This document shows positions 1 to 8,074 of a stretch of DNA of 64,000 nucleotides, piece after piece. The position numbers and the translations under genes are program-made. The notes below the pieces were generated by a model. It was not told where the DNA came from. It ran no database searches and worked only from the letters and a program-made list of their open reading frames with translations. Source of the stretch: Parageobacillus thermantarcticus (GTDB lineage: Bacteria; Bacillota; Bacilli; Bacillales; Anoxybacillaceae); contig NZ_FOJS01000006.1 in assembly GCF_900111865.1 (NCBI RefSeq), positions 38,043-102,042 of the forward strand, in the 5' to 3' direction. Positions within the stretch are counted from its first letter, which is position 1; every line of letters starts with the position of its first letter.

Positions 1-1
1 A

Positions 2-490
2 ATGTGCTTTATAAACGATTATGAACTTCAAAAATGTTTTGATCGCTCTAAGTTGCTTGGAATCAGATGGCTGGAAAAAGAAAAAAGCAGGGTCACTATT
101 TATGTGAAAAAAAGCAATAAAGTAGTCGCATCGATCACCGTTCTTCATCCGGAGTCAAAAATTTCCTACCAACGTAACGGAAATACTCCCGTATTTAACA
201 TAGACGTATCCATCAGTGGGAATGTGATTGAGTTAAGGGAAAAGTTAACGGAAAAACAGCTAATCCGCCTAGCGCAAAAAACGGTGGAAGAGGAAATAAG
301 AGGACTCTACAAGTTAGGGCTAAAATACGATATCGATACCCTTAACCTTTCTGAAACGTTGTATCGCCAAAATCCAGAAGATTGGAAGAAGTTTTCTAAA
401 AATGGAAAGATTTCATTAACGGATGAAAACTTAAAAAAGATCAACGTAAAAATCTCCATTGATACATCTGGGAAGGAGAAATTACGGTGA
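2..490 (+). CDS. Ger(x)C-family spore germination protein, C-terminal part
   Basis: This is the C-terminal domain of a GerAC/GerBC-like protein, the lipoprotein C subunit of a nutrient germinant receptor in the inner spore membrane. The 162 residues show the family pattern: a segment around FDRSKLLGIRWLEKEKS, a long helix ending in a charged AQKTVEEEIRG stretch, then KYDIDTLNLSE, a conserved WKK and a beta-rich tail with VKISIDTSG. Full family members are about 350-400 residues and begin with a lipoprotein signal, so the gene is cut by the left window edge and the ATG at position 2 is probably internal. It is the only germination-receptor part visible; the A and B subunits would be expected upstream, outside the window. 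Confidence 0.7.
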   Translation: MCFINDYELQKCFDRSKLLGIRWLEKEKSRVTIYVKKSNKVVASITVLHPESKISYQRNGNTPVFNIDVSISGNVIELREKLTEKQLIRLAQKTVEEEIRGLYKLGLKYDIDTLNLSETLYRQNPEDWKKFSKNGKISLTDENLKKINVKISIDTSGKEKLR

Positions 491-590
491 TAATGTATTG
501 TAAAAACTTTCTTTATCTCATCACCACAAATAAGTTATTATAATAAAATGTTTCCGAAAGAAAAAGTCGTTCACTTCCCAATAAAAGCAA

Positions 591-624
591 AAAGGCTGTC
601 TTCGCAAGAAACGAAGTCAGCCTT
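591..624 (-). terminator. Rho-independent terminator after the DUF6501 gene
   Basis: AAGGCTG and CAGCCTT form the outer stem, with CTTCG/CGAAG pairing inside and a short purine-rich loop. Read on the minus strand the stem is followed by TTTTTGCTTTTAT. It lies about 100 bases beyond the stop of the minus-strand gene ending at 722. Confidence 0.65.
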
Positions 625-721
625 CCTTCATTTGCATATAAAGCTGACGGTTCAATGATTCCTGATTTGCAGAATGTTAGGAGGTTGCGCACCTTTTCCT
701 AAGCCGTCTCCCTGCGCCTTT

Positions 722-925
722 TTATACTTCCTCGAAATAGTCTTTATAAAACCCGCCGATTTTCCCGGTGTTATCAATAATAAAATAAAATTCTTCTGTT
801 TCGTTTTTCACTTCATATGTTTTCCCTGGCGTCAGCACATGGTCAACGATGTATTTTTCCGCGTTGGTATGTACACATTTCACTTTTTTTAATGTTGGCC
901 GTTTTAACCAAGTGTGATGTATCAT
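722..925 (-). CDS. DUF6501 family small protein
   Basis: A 67-residue conserved Bacillaceae protein of unknown function. It begins MIHHTWLKRPTLKKVKC and carries the segment VKNETEEFYFIIDNTGKIGG, which I recognise as DUF6501. The start at 925 is chosen because AAAAGGGGAGT lies just upstream; the longer reading from 952 adds nine residues without a better site. It follows the short NETI-like gene on the same strand with about 28 bases between them, so the two are probably co-transcribed. There is no signal peptide or membrane segment. Function is unknown. Confidence 0.75.
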   Translation of the reverse strand: MIHHTWLKRPTLKKVKCVHTNAEKYIVDHVLTPGKTYEVKNETEEFYFIIDNTGKIGGFYKDYFEEV

Positions 926-953
926 GTACGACTCCCCTTTTTCTGTCATCATA

Positions 954-1064
954 CTACTTCCATTTTAGCGGTATTTCGATTTGGCCGCAATATCCTTCTG
1001 CTTTTATGCGTTCCAGGCATTTGTCAATCGTTTCGCATTCTTCGACGACAAATATCTTTTTCAT
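954..1064 (-). CDS. Short NETI-motif-like protein, possibly truncated
   Basis: The peptide reads MKKIFVVEECETIDKCLERI and then KAEGYCGQIEIPLKWK (36 residues). The first 25 residues resemble the start of the NETI-motif family (B. subtilis YebG-like, about 60 residues), with ECETID where the family has ENETID and the following CLERIKAEGY conserved. The usual second half (a VRR..EKPIF segment) is absent, so it is either a shortened member or a gene broken after GY. AAGGGGG lies nine bases before ATG 1064; ATGs at 1070 and 1073 are in the same frame but closer to that site. Function is unknown. Confidence 0.55.
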   Translation of the reverse strand: MKKIFVVEECETIDKCLERIKAEGYCGQIEIPLKWK

Positions 1065-1081
1065 GCCCATCATCCCCCTTG

Positions 1082-1131
1082 TCGCCCTTGACGTCCCTTT
1101 CGCACCTTTGGCGGGTGTTGGTCAAGGGCGA
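1082..1131 (-). other. Structured leader: 11-bp perfect inverted repeat before the NETI-like gene
   Basis: TCGCCCTTGAC (1082-1092) and GTCAAGGGCGA (1121-1131) are perfect inverted repeats, with CACC (1103-1106) and GGTG (1114-1117) able to pair inside. On the minus strand the stem ends a few bases before the AAGGGGG ribosome binding site of the gene at 1064. A second short pairing, ATCC/GGAT, sits further upstream. It does not match a riboswitch class I know. It could be a regulatory leader or an old mobile-element end. Confidence 0.45.
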
Positions 1132-1230
1132 ATCCGGCTCCAAGGATGCCTCACGATGCTCCATGGGATGGCGGATGTGGAGTTTTCATAGAACTTTTGA
1201 CGCTACCTTCTTTTTTAACTCAAGCGATAA

Positions 1231-1260
1231 GAAAAACCACCCTTCCCATCGGAAAGGTGG
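1231..1260 (-). terminator. Terminator of the efflux operon
   Basis: CCACC...GGTGG with TTCC/GGAA inside and a CATC loop. On the minus strand it is followed by TTTTTCTTATC. It lies just after the stop of the transporter gene ending at 1271. Confidence 0.75.
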
Positions 1261-1270
1261 CTAGTATGTT

Positions 1271-2974
1271 TTAGGAAGAAGACGGAGCGTTTCGTTTTTT
1301 TCCTCTTAAGAAAAACGCTAAAATGAGCGCGAGAAACGCGAGCCCTGTCGCGACAAAAAACGCGTCGTTAATGCCTTCTATCGCGGAACGCTGCTGCACG
1401 ATGCCATACAAAAGCTGCGCGATTGCCTCATCGCTTGGAATGACTTGTTTTAACTGCGCCACTATATCTAAGAAGAACGGATTGTTTTCCGTCATTTCGT
1501 TGCGATAATTTTCCGCATGAAACTTTGTGCGGTTCGACATGACGGTAACGAGAAACGCGGTACCAAGCGAAGCGGCGACTTGCCGCAATGTATTTGCCAT
1601 CGCCGTTCCATGGCTGTATAAATGGCGCGGCAACGCGTTGAGCCCTTCCGTCATAATCGGCATCCCTAGCATCGACATGCCGAACATACGGAAAATGTAT
1701 AACATCAAAATATGGCTGTATGGCGTATCCATTGTCAGCTTGCTGAACTCCCATGTCGTCACGACCGTAATGACTAGACCGACAATCGCAAGCATCCGCG
1801 CGCCGATGCGGTCAAAAATCCAACCGGAAATCGGCGACATGATAGCCATTACGATCGCTCCAGGCAAAAGCAGCAAGCCGGCGTCAAGCGGCGTAAAACC
1901 GCGCAAGTTTTGCAAATAAACCGGAAGCAGCACCATCGCGGCAAACAAGGCCATGTTGATGACACAGCCAATAATTGTAGATAATGTAAAGACGTTATAT
2001 TTAAACACTCGAAAGTTTAAAATTGGGTTTTCCACCGTCAACGAACGCCACGTAAATAAAATAAGGAATACAACACCGACGATAATCGACACGATAACGT
2101 TCGTCTGCACCCAACCGTTGCTTCCCGCTTCGCTAAATCCATATAGCACACCGCCAAAACCGATCGTCGAATAAATCGCTCCGCGCCAATCGAGTGGCGG
2201 GTTACCTGTTTTCGACGTATCTTTTAACCAAAGAAAAGCTAGCACAATATCAATTATCGCAATCGGTAATACGACGTAGAATAAAAGGCGCCACGAATAG
2301 TGATCAACGATCCATCCGGATAACGTTGGGCCGACAGCCGGCGCAAACATCATCGCGATTCCGACCGTTCCCATCGCAACTCCGCGTTTTTCTGGCGGAA
2401 AAATATTTAACATAATAACCATCATCAATTGCATAATAATCCCCGCACCGATCGCTTGAATAAGGCGGCCGGTTAGCATGACGGCGAAGGAAGGAGCGAC
2501 TGAACAAATAAAGGCGCCGATCGCAAAAAATGCCATCCCCGCAAGAAACAATTTCTTCGTAGGAAACTTCGCGATCAAAAAAGGGCTGATCGGAATCAAC
2601 ACACCGTTAATGAGCATGTATCCTGTGACAAGCCACTGAATCGTCGACGTTTCCACGTTAAAATCGTTCATCATATGCGGAAGTGCGACATTAATGAGCG
2701 TCTGATTCAAAATCGCCACAAACGCTCCAAGCATAATCGTAGCCACTACTTTAGCCCGACTATCGCCAATATTCGCCAATTCCGCTTGGCGCGGCGGCGC
2801 CGCTGTCGAAGCGGTCTCCACATTACGATTTACCATGATGCCGTTCGAAAGCTCCGCTTTTTCCGCGTCACGCGGGACGGGTGCGCTTTTTCGTCTTCTC
2901 ACCGCAACATTGATAACAGCGAGAACGACAACGGAAAATATAATATAACCAGTTAAAAACGTTGACATATCCAA
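1271..2974 (-). CDS. DHA2 (EmrB/QacA) multidrug MFS transporter
   Basis: A 567-residue major-facilitator drug/proton antiporter of the 14-helix DHA2 family. One hydrophobic helix at residues 4-25 precedes a charged linker, and the transporter core begins near residue 75 (VVATIMLGAFVAILNQTLINVALP). It contains the DHA2 motif C-like stretch GPTLSGWIVDHYSWRLLFY and the loop GWIFDRIGARML. The extra N-terminal helix plus linker is unusual compared with the usual length near 500. It lies 4 bases after an EmrA-like gene and after a MarR gene, so the three form a drug-responsive efflux operon. The substrate cannot be told from sequence. Confidence 0.9.
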   Translation of the reverse strand: MDMSTFLTGYIIFSVVVLAVINVAVRRRKSAPVPRDAEKAELSNGIMVNRNVETASTAAPPRQAELANIGDSRAKVVATIMLGAFVAILNQTLINVALPHMMNDFNVETSTIQWLVTGYMLINGVLIPISPFLIAKFPTKKLFLAGMAFFAIGAFICSVAPSFAVMLTGRLIQAIGAGIIMQLMMVIMLNIFPPEKRGVAMGTVGIAMMFAPAVGPTLSGWIVDHYSWRLLFYVVLPIAIIDIVLAFLWLKDTSKTGNPPLDWRGAIYSTIGFGGVLYGFSEAGSNGWVQTNVIVSIIVGVVFLILFTWRSLTVENPILNFRVFKYNVFTLSTIIGCVINMALFAAMVLLPVYLQNLRGFTPLDAGLLLLPGAIVMAIMSPISGWIFDRIGARMLAIVGLVITVVTTWEFSKLTMDTPYSHILMLYIFRMFGMSMLGMPIMTEGLNALPRHLYSHGTAMANTLRQVAASLGTAFLVTVMSNRTKFHAENYRNEMTENNPFFLDIVAQLKQVIPSDEAIAQLLYGIVQQRSAIEGINDAFFVATGLAFLALILAFFLRGKKRNAPSSS

Positions 2975-2978
2975 TCAC

Positions 2979-3617
2979 CTACTTGTGAATGCGAACAGTG
3001 ACGTTCATTCCTGGTACTAGCCCCGCCCCGTTATCATCGTCAATCGAAATCGTAACCGGAATTACTTGCGTCACTTTCGTATAGTTGCCTGTATTATTGG
3101 AACTTGGCAACAAGCTAAACGTATTGGCAGTCGCATATCCAAGCTTCTCTACTTTCCCCGTAAATTTGCGATCTGGATAGGCGTCCACATAAATATCAAC
3201 ATCTTGGCCTACTTTGACATCTTCAATATCTGTTTCTTCTATATTTGCCGTCACCCATAAATCGTCTAAATCATAGCCGCGCGCCAACGTCATTCCCGCT
3301 GGGACAAACGAATTTTCGACGGCATTTTGTTGGACGATCGTCATATGATGTGGAACGGTGATCGGAATGTTATGTTTCCCGTCTGATACTTCACCGATTT
3401 GATCGCCGCTATTAAACGTTTTCCCAACGTTTCCCGACCAGCTTGTCAATTTTCCGGAATACGGCGAAGCAATCGAAATCGCCTGTCCGTCGATGCGAGC
3501 ATTGTCTGTTTTAATATAGTTGGTTGCTTCATTAAAATAATAATATGCAGCAAAACCGCCGCCGACTAGCAAAATGAGAACGATAATATTTAACGCGATT
3601 AATCGTTTTACGTTCAC
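2979..3617 (-). CDS. HlyD/EmrA-type membrane fusion protein (short form)
   Basis: A 212-residue membrane-anchored adaptor for the downstream DHA2 pump. One N-terminal membrane helix (residues 7-27) is followed by a biotinyl-lipoyl-like half motif (TDNARIDGQAISIASPYSG) and a beta-barrel segment with DLWVTANIEE and VGQDVDIYVDAYPD. The long coiled-coil hairpin of Gram-negative EmrA is missing, as in many Firmicutes versions, which fits a cell without an outer membrane. It lies 4 bases after the MarR gene and 4 before the transporter gene. Confidence 0.85.
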   Translation of the reverse strand: MNVKRLIALNIIVLILLVGGGFAAYYYFNEATNYIKTDNARIDGQAISIASPYSGKLTSWSGNVGKTFNSGDQIGEVSDGKHNIPITVPHHMTIVQQNAVENSFVPAGMTLARGYDLDDLWVTANIEETDIEDVKVGQDVDIYVDAYPDRKFTGKVEKLGYATANTFSLLPSSNNTGNYTKVTQVIPVTISIDDDNGAGLVPGMNVTVRIHK

Positions 3618-3621
3618 TTTC

Positions 3622-4062
3622 TTATTCCTCCCCTAATAAAATATTTTTCATTTTTTGCTGGATTGAAAGAAATTGCAAAATTTCTTCCATATCAATAGTT
3701 TGTTCGATTTTTCGTAGCCGTTGCAAAAGGATGGATTCATGATTAAACGCTTCTTTAATCGTCTGTCTGCCTTTATCGGTCAAACTTAATATCACAGCAC
3801 GGCGGTCTTCTTTCGACGTCTCCCGTGCCACCAACCCGGCGCTGACAAGACGGTCGACCGTACCGCTGACGTTGCTGTTGCTTAAATTTAATTTTTCCGC
3901 CAAATCGTTCAGCCGGATATTTTCTTTTTTCCATAACGTGTAAAGAATCATTAGTTGCACTTCTGTAATACCTACCCGGGCCGCATCTTCGCGGACGAGC
4001 CGGTACAACGCTTTTTGCATTCGAAACACCGAATACAGAATTTCTCGCCCAAGCTGTTCCAT
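3622..4062 (-). CDS. MarR family transcriptional regulator
   Basis: A 146-residue winged-helix regulator and the first gene of the efflux operon. The core contains ITEVQLMILYTLWKKE, the recognition region LNLSNSNVSGTVDRLVSAGL and the wing ETSKEDRRAVILSLTDKG, all typical of MarR. Such proteins dimerise and repress their own operon until a phenolic or lipophilic ligand binds. A palindrome sits between the -35 and -10 boxes just upstream, so autorepression is the likely mode here. The inducer is unknown. Confidence 0.92.
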   Translation of the reverse strand: MEQLGREILYSVFRMQKALYRLVREDAARVGITEVQLMILYTLWKKENIRLNDLAEKLNLSNSNVSGTVDRLVSAGLVARETSKEDRRAVILSLTDKGRQTIKEAFNHESILLQRLRKIEQTIDMEEILQFLSIQQKMKNILLGEE

Positions 4063-4115
4063 AAGCCCCCCTCCTCATTATGTATAATAGAAATAATTCC
4101 AATACGAATTATTTT

Positions 4116-4156
4116 TATACGAAGTATAATTATAACATGCTTATGTTATAAATCAA
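4116..4156 (-). promoter_or_regulatory. Promoter and MarR operator of the efflux operon
   Basis: On the minus strand a -35 TTGATT (4151-4156) and a -10 TATAAT (4129-4134) are 16 bases apart. The perfect palindrome TTATAACAT-GCTT-ATGTTATAA (4130-4151) fills the spacer. A second dyad TATAC-GAA-GTATA (4116-4128) follows the -10. A repressor bound here would block RNA polymerase. That the bound protein is the adjacent MarR is inference. Confidence 0.65.
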
Positions 4157-4192
4157 CTATATTGTTTCGTTTTGGATAAAAAACTGCATGAG

Positions 4193-4223
4193 AAAAGCCG
4201 ATCTCCGCAAGAGATCGGCTTTT
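4193..4223 (-). terminator. Strong hairpin terminator
   Basis: AAAAGCCGATCTC and GAGATCGGCTTTT form a 13-bp perfect stem around CGCAA. Both strands end in a T run. It is downstream of the leucine operon (which ends at 4554) and may be that operon's terminator, now separated from it by the TnpB remnant. Confidence 0.75.
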
Positions 4224-4272
4224 CACTCACCTTTACGTACCGCCGCGTTTGCCGTTGGTTGAATGCAGTTTC

Positions 4273-4422
4273 TCAACCACACTCCACCAGGTGGGTGTTC
4301 GCAGAAACGTTCCTGTCGTCCTCAAACCTACCAAAAGTAGGGAGGCATGACATTCCCGTTTCGATGTAGAACTCCCTTTCTATTGCCATCGGTTGAAACT
4401 CATTCTTCAACGTACAACGCAG
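4273..4422 (-). pseudogene. C-terminal remnant of an IS200/IS605-type TnpB with right-end sequence
   Basis: Read on the minus strand, one frame gives about 49 residues containing RCTLKNEFQPMAIEREFYIE, then TGMSCLPTFGRFEDDRN and a tail ANTHLVECG before a stop. I read this as the C-terminal tail of TnpB/OrfB proteins of IS1341-like elements. No upstream TnpB domain (RuvC or zinc finger) remains. The DNA from about 4224 to 4420 is rich in short pairings (for example CCACC/GGTGG and CTACC/GGTAG), as expected where the 3' end of tnpB overlaps the omega RNA and right end. The 490-bp gap 4063-4553 holds only this remnant, the hairpin at 4193 and the efflux promoter. Confidence 0.5.
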
Positions 4423-4553
4423 CGTTTTTAGTGATTATTATCATACATAATCTTTCTTTTTTTTTCAAGTGGTCGACTTACTTATTTCAGCATATATAAA
4501 CGGCATACATAATAATGACAAGTTTAACGCTTTTCGTTAAGCTTATTTTTTAA

Positions 4554-6116
4554 TTATACCGGATATACGCCATGTTTTCTTTCCGAGAACGTCATATATT
4601 TGGACATGTATGCTGCAAAACGGCGGATTAGTTCATCGCGCAAGTCGTTTGGCGCGATAATACCGTCGACGACCATTTCTGACGCAAGCCGGTAAATATC
4701 GATATCACGGCGGTATTCTTCACGTTTTTTTTCAACAAAGGCCGCGCGCTCTTCCTCCGGCAATTCGGCAATTTTATTCGCATAGACAGCGTTGACGGCT
4801 GCTTCCGGCCCCATGACGGCGATTTGCGCGTTTGGAAACGCTAAGCAGCAGTCCGGTTCAAACGCCGGCCCGGCCATCGCATACAGCCCAGCGCCGTATG
4901 CCTTGCGCACGATGATCGAAATTTTCGGCACGGTCGCTTCCGACATCGCTGAAATCATTTTCGCTCCATGGCGGATGATGCCAGCGCGTTCGACTTTTGT
5001 TCCGATCATAAAACCTGGAACATCGGCTAAAAAGAGAAGCGGAATGTTAAACGCATCGCAAAGAGTGATAAATTTCGCCGCTTTGTCGGCGGAATCATGG
5101 AACAAGACACCGCCTTTGACGCGCGGCTGATTGGCGATAATGCCGATCGACTGACCGTTTAAACGGGCAAGCCCAGTAATAATTTCCGGCGCAAACAACT
5201 TTTTGATTTCACAAAACGAATCTTCGTCGATCACGCGCTCGATGAGATCGTACATATTAAACGGGGCGTTTTGGTTCGACGGAATAATATCTTCAATCGT
5301 TTTTTCAAACGCTTTTGTCGGTTTCGCTTCCGCAACTGGCGGCTTTTCGCCGCAATGAGCCGGAAAATAGGATAGGTAGCGGCGGGCATAGGCGATCGCC
5401 TCTTCCTCCGTTTTCACCAGCACATCGCCGCAGCCGGAAACAGTGCAATGCATGCGAGCGCCGCCCATTTCTTCAAGCGTCACTTTTTCGCCGATCACCA
5501 TTTCCGCCATGCGCGGCGAGCCTAAATACATCGAGGCGTTACCTTCGACCATGATGACAATGTCGCAAAACGCCGGAATATATGCGCCACCAGCCGCGGA
5601 CGGGCCAAACAAGAGGCAAACTTGCGGCACTTTTCCCGATAATTTCACTTGGTTATAAAAGATGCGCCCCGCGCCGCGCCGTCCCGGGAACATTTCGATT
5701 TGATCCGTGATGCGCGCCCCGGCCGAGTCGACTAGATAAAGAATCGGGCAGCGCAATTTTTCCGCTGTTTCTTGAATGCGGATGATTTTTTCTACCGTCC
5801 GAGCTCCCCAAGAACCCGCTTTCACCGTAGAGTCGTTCGCCATGACGCATACCGTTTGGCCGTTGATTTTTCCAACCCCCGTCACAACACCATCCGCAGG
5901 AAGCCCATCAGCAAGGCAGTTTGCAAAGAGCGCGTCTTCAAATTCGAGCCCGTTATCCAACAGCAATTTTAAGCGGTCGCGGACAAACAGCTTTCCTTGC
6001 GCCGCATTTTTTTCGTGGTATTTTGGCGCTCCTCCTTGTTCAATTTGCCGAATTCGTTCCTGTAATTGCTCTGTCAGCACCACATTTTGTCTTTTCATGA
6101 CATCGTTTGGTTGCAT
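4554..6116 (-). CDS. yngE: Acyl-CoA carboxylase carboxyltransferase subunit (methylcrotonyl-CoA carboxylase beta type)
   Basis: A 520-residue carboxyltransferase that moves CO2 from carboxybiotin to a branched acyl-CoA, most likely 3-methylcrotonyl-CoA. It has the two crotonase-like halves of the family: an N-terminal half with YLVDSAGARITDQIEMFPGR and GPSAAGGAYIPAFCD, and a C-terminal half with GIIANQPRVKGGVLF and FLADVPGFMIGTKVER. Length and motifs match YngE and MccB. It is the last gene of the operon, 12 bases after the hydratase gene. With the separate biotin carboxylase and BCCP genes upstream it completes the carboxylase. Specificity for methylcrotonyl-CoA is inferred from the HMG-CoA lyase and hydratase neighbours. 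Confidence 0.9.
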   Translation of the reverse strand: MQPNDVMKRQNVVLTEQLQERIRQIEQGGAPKYHEKNAAQGKLFVRDRLKLLLDNGLEFEDALFANCLADGLPADGVVTGVGKINGQTVCVMANDSTVKAGSWGARTVEKIIRIQETAEKLRCPILYLVDSAGARITDQIEMFPGRRGAGRIFYNQVKLSGKVPQVCLLFGPSAAGGAYIPAFCDIVIMVEGNASMYLGSPRMAEMVIGEKVTLEEMGGARMHCTVSGCGDVLVKTEEEAIAYARRYLSYFPAHCGEKPPVAEAKPTKAFEKTIEDIIPSNQNAPFNMYDLIERVIDEDSFCEIKKLFAPEIITGLARLNGQSIGIIANQPRVKGGVLFHDSADKAAKFITLCDAFNIPLLFLADVPGFMIGTKVERAGIIRHGAKMISAMSEATVPKISIIVRKAYGAGLYAMAGPAFEPDCCLAFPNAQIAVMGPEAAVNAVYANKIAELPEEERAAFVEKKREEYRRDIDIYRLASEMVVDGIIAPNDLRDELIRRFAAYMSKYMTFSERKHGVYPV

Positions 6117-6128
6117 GCTGCCTTCCTC

Positions 6129-6911
6129 CTATTCCCCTTTGTAGATCGGTTTTCGTTTTTCTTTAAACGCTCGCAACCCTTCAAGACGGTCTTTTGTTGG
6201 AATCGTCACCTCATATGCCATTTGCTCGAGGCGCAATCCAGTCGCCAAATCGACATCGAACCCACGGTTGACCGCAAGTTTCGCCTGCCTGACGGCGATT
6301 GGCGCGTTGGCGGCGATTTGCCCGGCCATCTCGAGCGCTTTCTCCATTAATTGCGTACGCGGCACCGCGTATTCGATAAGGCCGATTTGTTCCGCTTCCT
6401 TGGCGGTAATGCGCTTAGCGGTGAAAATTAATTCCTTTGCTTTTCCAATTCCAATTAAACGCGGAAGCCGCTGCGTTCCGCCAGCGCCTGGAATGATTCC
6501 AAGCGATGTTTCTGTAAGACCAAATTGCGCCGTGTCTGCGGCGATGCGAATATCGCAAGCAAGGGCGAGCTCCAACCCTCCGCCAAACGCAGAACCGTTT
6601 AACGCGGCGATGACCGGATGCGGCAGCTGCTCTATCTTGTTGATCGTCTCACGAATATAAGCGACCGTTTTTTGTACTTCCGTTTCGTCCATGCCGGCGC
6701 GTTCTTTTAAATCCGCTCCGGCACAAAACGCTTTGTCTCCGGCTCCCGTGATGATGACAGCGCGAACGGACTTATCAAAGGCAAGATCATCAAGAAGCTT
6801 GGACAACTCGTTTAAGAGCGCGATCGATAGCGCGTTTGCCGCTTCCGGCCGGTTTAACGTTACAAGCGCAATTCCGTTTTCAAACGATTCGTATGAAACG
6901 AATGATGGCAT
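6129..6911 (-). CDS. yngF: Enoyl-CoA hydratase, probably methylglutaconyl-CoA hydratase
   Basis: A crotonase-fold hydratase of 260 residues. The CoA-binding and oxyanion segments are visible: AGDKAFCAGADLKER and AALNGSAFGGGLELALACDIRIA. The catalytic region FGLTETSLGIIPGAGGTQRLPRL carries the expected glutamates. In this operon it would hydrate 3-methylglutaconyl-CoA to HMG-CoA. The start at 6911 follows AAAGGAGGGAT; a longer reading to 6938 would overlap the lyase gene. It lies 17 bases after the HMG-CoA lyase stop. Confidence 0.88.
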   Translation of the reverse strand: MPSFVSYESFENGIALVTLNRPEAANALSIALLNELSKLLDDLAFDKSVRAVIITGAGDKAFCAGADLKERAGMDETEVQKTVAYIRETINKIEQLPHPVIAALNGSAFGGGLELALACDIRIAADTAQFGLTETSLGIIPGAGGTQRLPRLIGIGKAKELIFTAKRITAKEAEQIGLIEYAVPRTQLMEKALEMAGQIAANAPIAVRQAKLAVNRGFDVDLATGLRLEQMAYEVTIPTKDRLEGLRAFKEKRKPIYKGE

Positions 6912-6927
6912 CATATCCCTCCTTTGA

Positions 6928-7827
6928 TTACCGCGCAATCGTTTGTAAATACCGGCTAGAAAGCGGACGGCCGATTTTATCCTGAATGAACAAAGCCGTA
7001 GCCGTTAATCGTTCGACATCGATGCCGGTGGCAATGCCCATGCCGTGAAGCATATAGACTAAATCATCTGTCGCCACATTCCCCGACGCGCCCGGCGCAT
7101 ATGGACAACCTCCTAACCCGCCAAGCGAACTGTCAAATGTTGTGATTCCCATTTCCAACGAAACGAGAATATTGGCCAAAGCCGTCCCCCTTGTATCATG
7201 AAAATGCATCGCCAGCTTTTCTTTTGGAAAGCGCTGCAAAACGGCTTCAAGCAACTCCAGCACTTGCTTTGGCGTGGCAACACCGATCGTGTCGCCTAAT
7301 GAAAGCTCGTCAATTCCCATGGCAAACAACCGCTCGGAAACGCGGATGACTTGCTCGATCGAAACGTTTCCTTCATATGGGCAGCCAAAGGCGGTCGATA
7401 CGTAGCCGCGGACCGTTTTTCCTGCTCGTTTTGCTGTTTTCACTACTTCTTCCAATACCGGAAACGTTTCTTCAATCGACTTATTAATATTTTTTCGGTT
7501 ATGTGTTTCGCTCGCCGACATAAAAACCGCCACCTCATCCACTTCTGCGGCCAACGCTTTTTCCAATCCTTTTTGATTTGGAACGAGCGCGGCGTACGTC
7601 ACGCCGGGCGCCCGTTCAATTCTCATCGCCACTTCCAACGCATCGGCAAGCTGCGGAATCCACTTTGGATGGACGAATGAAGTAATTTCGATATAAGTGA
7701 GCCCGGTTTTGGACAATTGGTTAATCCAGGCGATTTTATCTTCAGTCGCGATCTGTGTTTTTTCATTTTGCAGCCCGTCGCGCGGACCGACTTCCTTAAT
7801 CGTAACTTGCTTTGGCCATTTGTTCAT
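6928..7827 (-). CDS. yngG: Hydroxymethylglutaryl-CoA lyase
   Basis: A 299-residue TIM-barrel lyase that splits HMG-CoA to acetyl-CoA and acetoacetate, the last step of leucine breakdown. Visible are the N-terminal metal/catalytic motif KEVGPRDGLQNE, the metal ligands in AMHFHDTRGTALAN and the signature GLGGCPYAPGASGNVATDDL containing the catalytic cysteine. The ATG at 7827 is chosen for its spacing from GAGGTGG; an in-frame ATG at 7833 is too close to that site. It lies between the BCCP and hydratase genes. Confidence 0.93.
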   Translation of the reverse strand: MNKWPKQVTIKEVGPRDGLQNEKTQIATEDKIAWINQLSKTGLTYIEITSFVHPKWIPQLADALEVAMRIERAPGVTYAALVPNQKGLEKALAAEVDEVAVFMSASETHNRKNINKSIEETFPVLEEVVKTAKRAGKTVRGYVSTAFGCPYEGNVSIEQVIRVSERLFAMGIDELSLGDTIGVATPKQVLELLEAVLQRFPKEKLAMHFHDTRGTALANILVSLEMGITTFDSSLGGLGGCPYAPGASGNVATDDLVYMLHGMGIATGIDVERLTATALFIQDKIGRPLSSRYLQTIAR

Positions 7828-7841
7828 TTCCATCCCACCTC

Positions 7842-8054
7842 TTACTCTAGTTCGAGAAGCACATCTCCCTCATTGACGAAGTCCCCTTCTTGCACATGAA
7901 TCTGTTTCACGACTCCGGAAGATTCAGCAACGATCGGAATTTCCATTTTCATCGATTCTAAAATGATGACATCTTGCCCTTCACCCACTTCGTCGCCTAC
8001 CGATACGACAATTTTCCATACACTTCCTGCCATTGACGCGACTACTTGACTCAT
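7842..8054 (-). CDS. yngHB: Biotin carboxyl carrier protein, stand-alone
   Basis: A 70-residue biotinyl domain with the attachment motif ESMKMEIP (lysine is the biotinylation site) and the second-half repeat VKQIHVQEGDFVNEGDVLLE. It carries carboxybiotin between the biotin carboxylase encoded just upstream and the carboxyltransferase at the end of the operon. The start at 8054 follows GGAGGTAGAAGCG. Having the carrier as its own gene, rather than fused to the carboxylase, matches B. subtilis YngHB. The neighbouring bioB gene with its BirA-type site fits the biotin demand of this pathway. Confidence 0.93.
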   Translation of the reverse strand: MSQVVASMAGSVWKIVVSVGDEVGEGQDVIILESMKMEIPIVAESSGVVKQIHVQEGDFVNEGDVLLELE

Positions 8055-8074
8055 CGCTTCTACCTCCATTTCTT

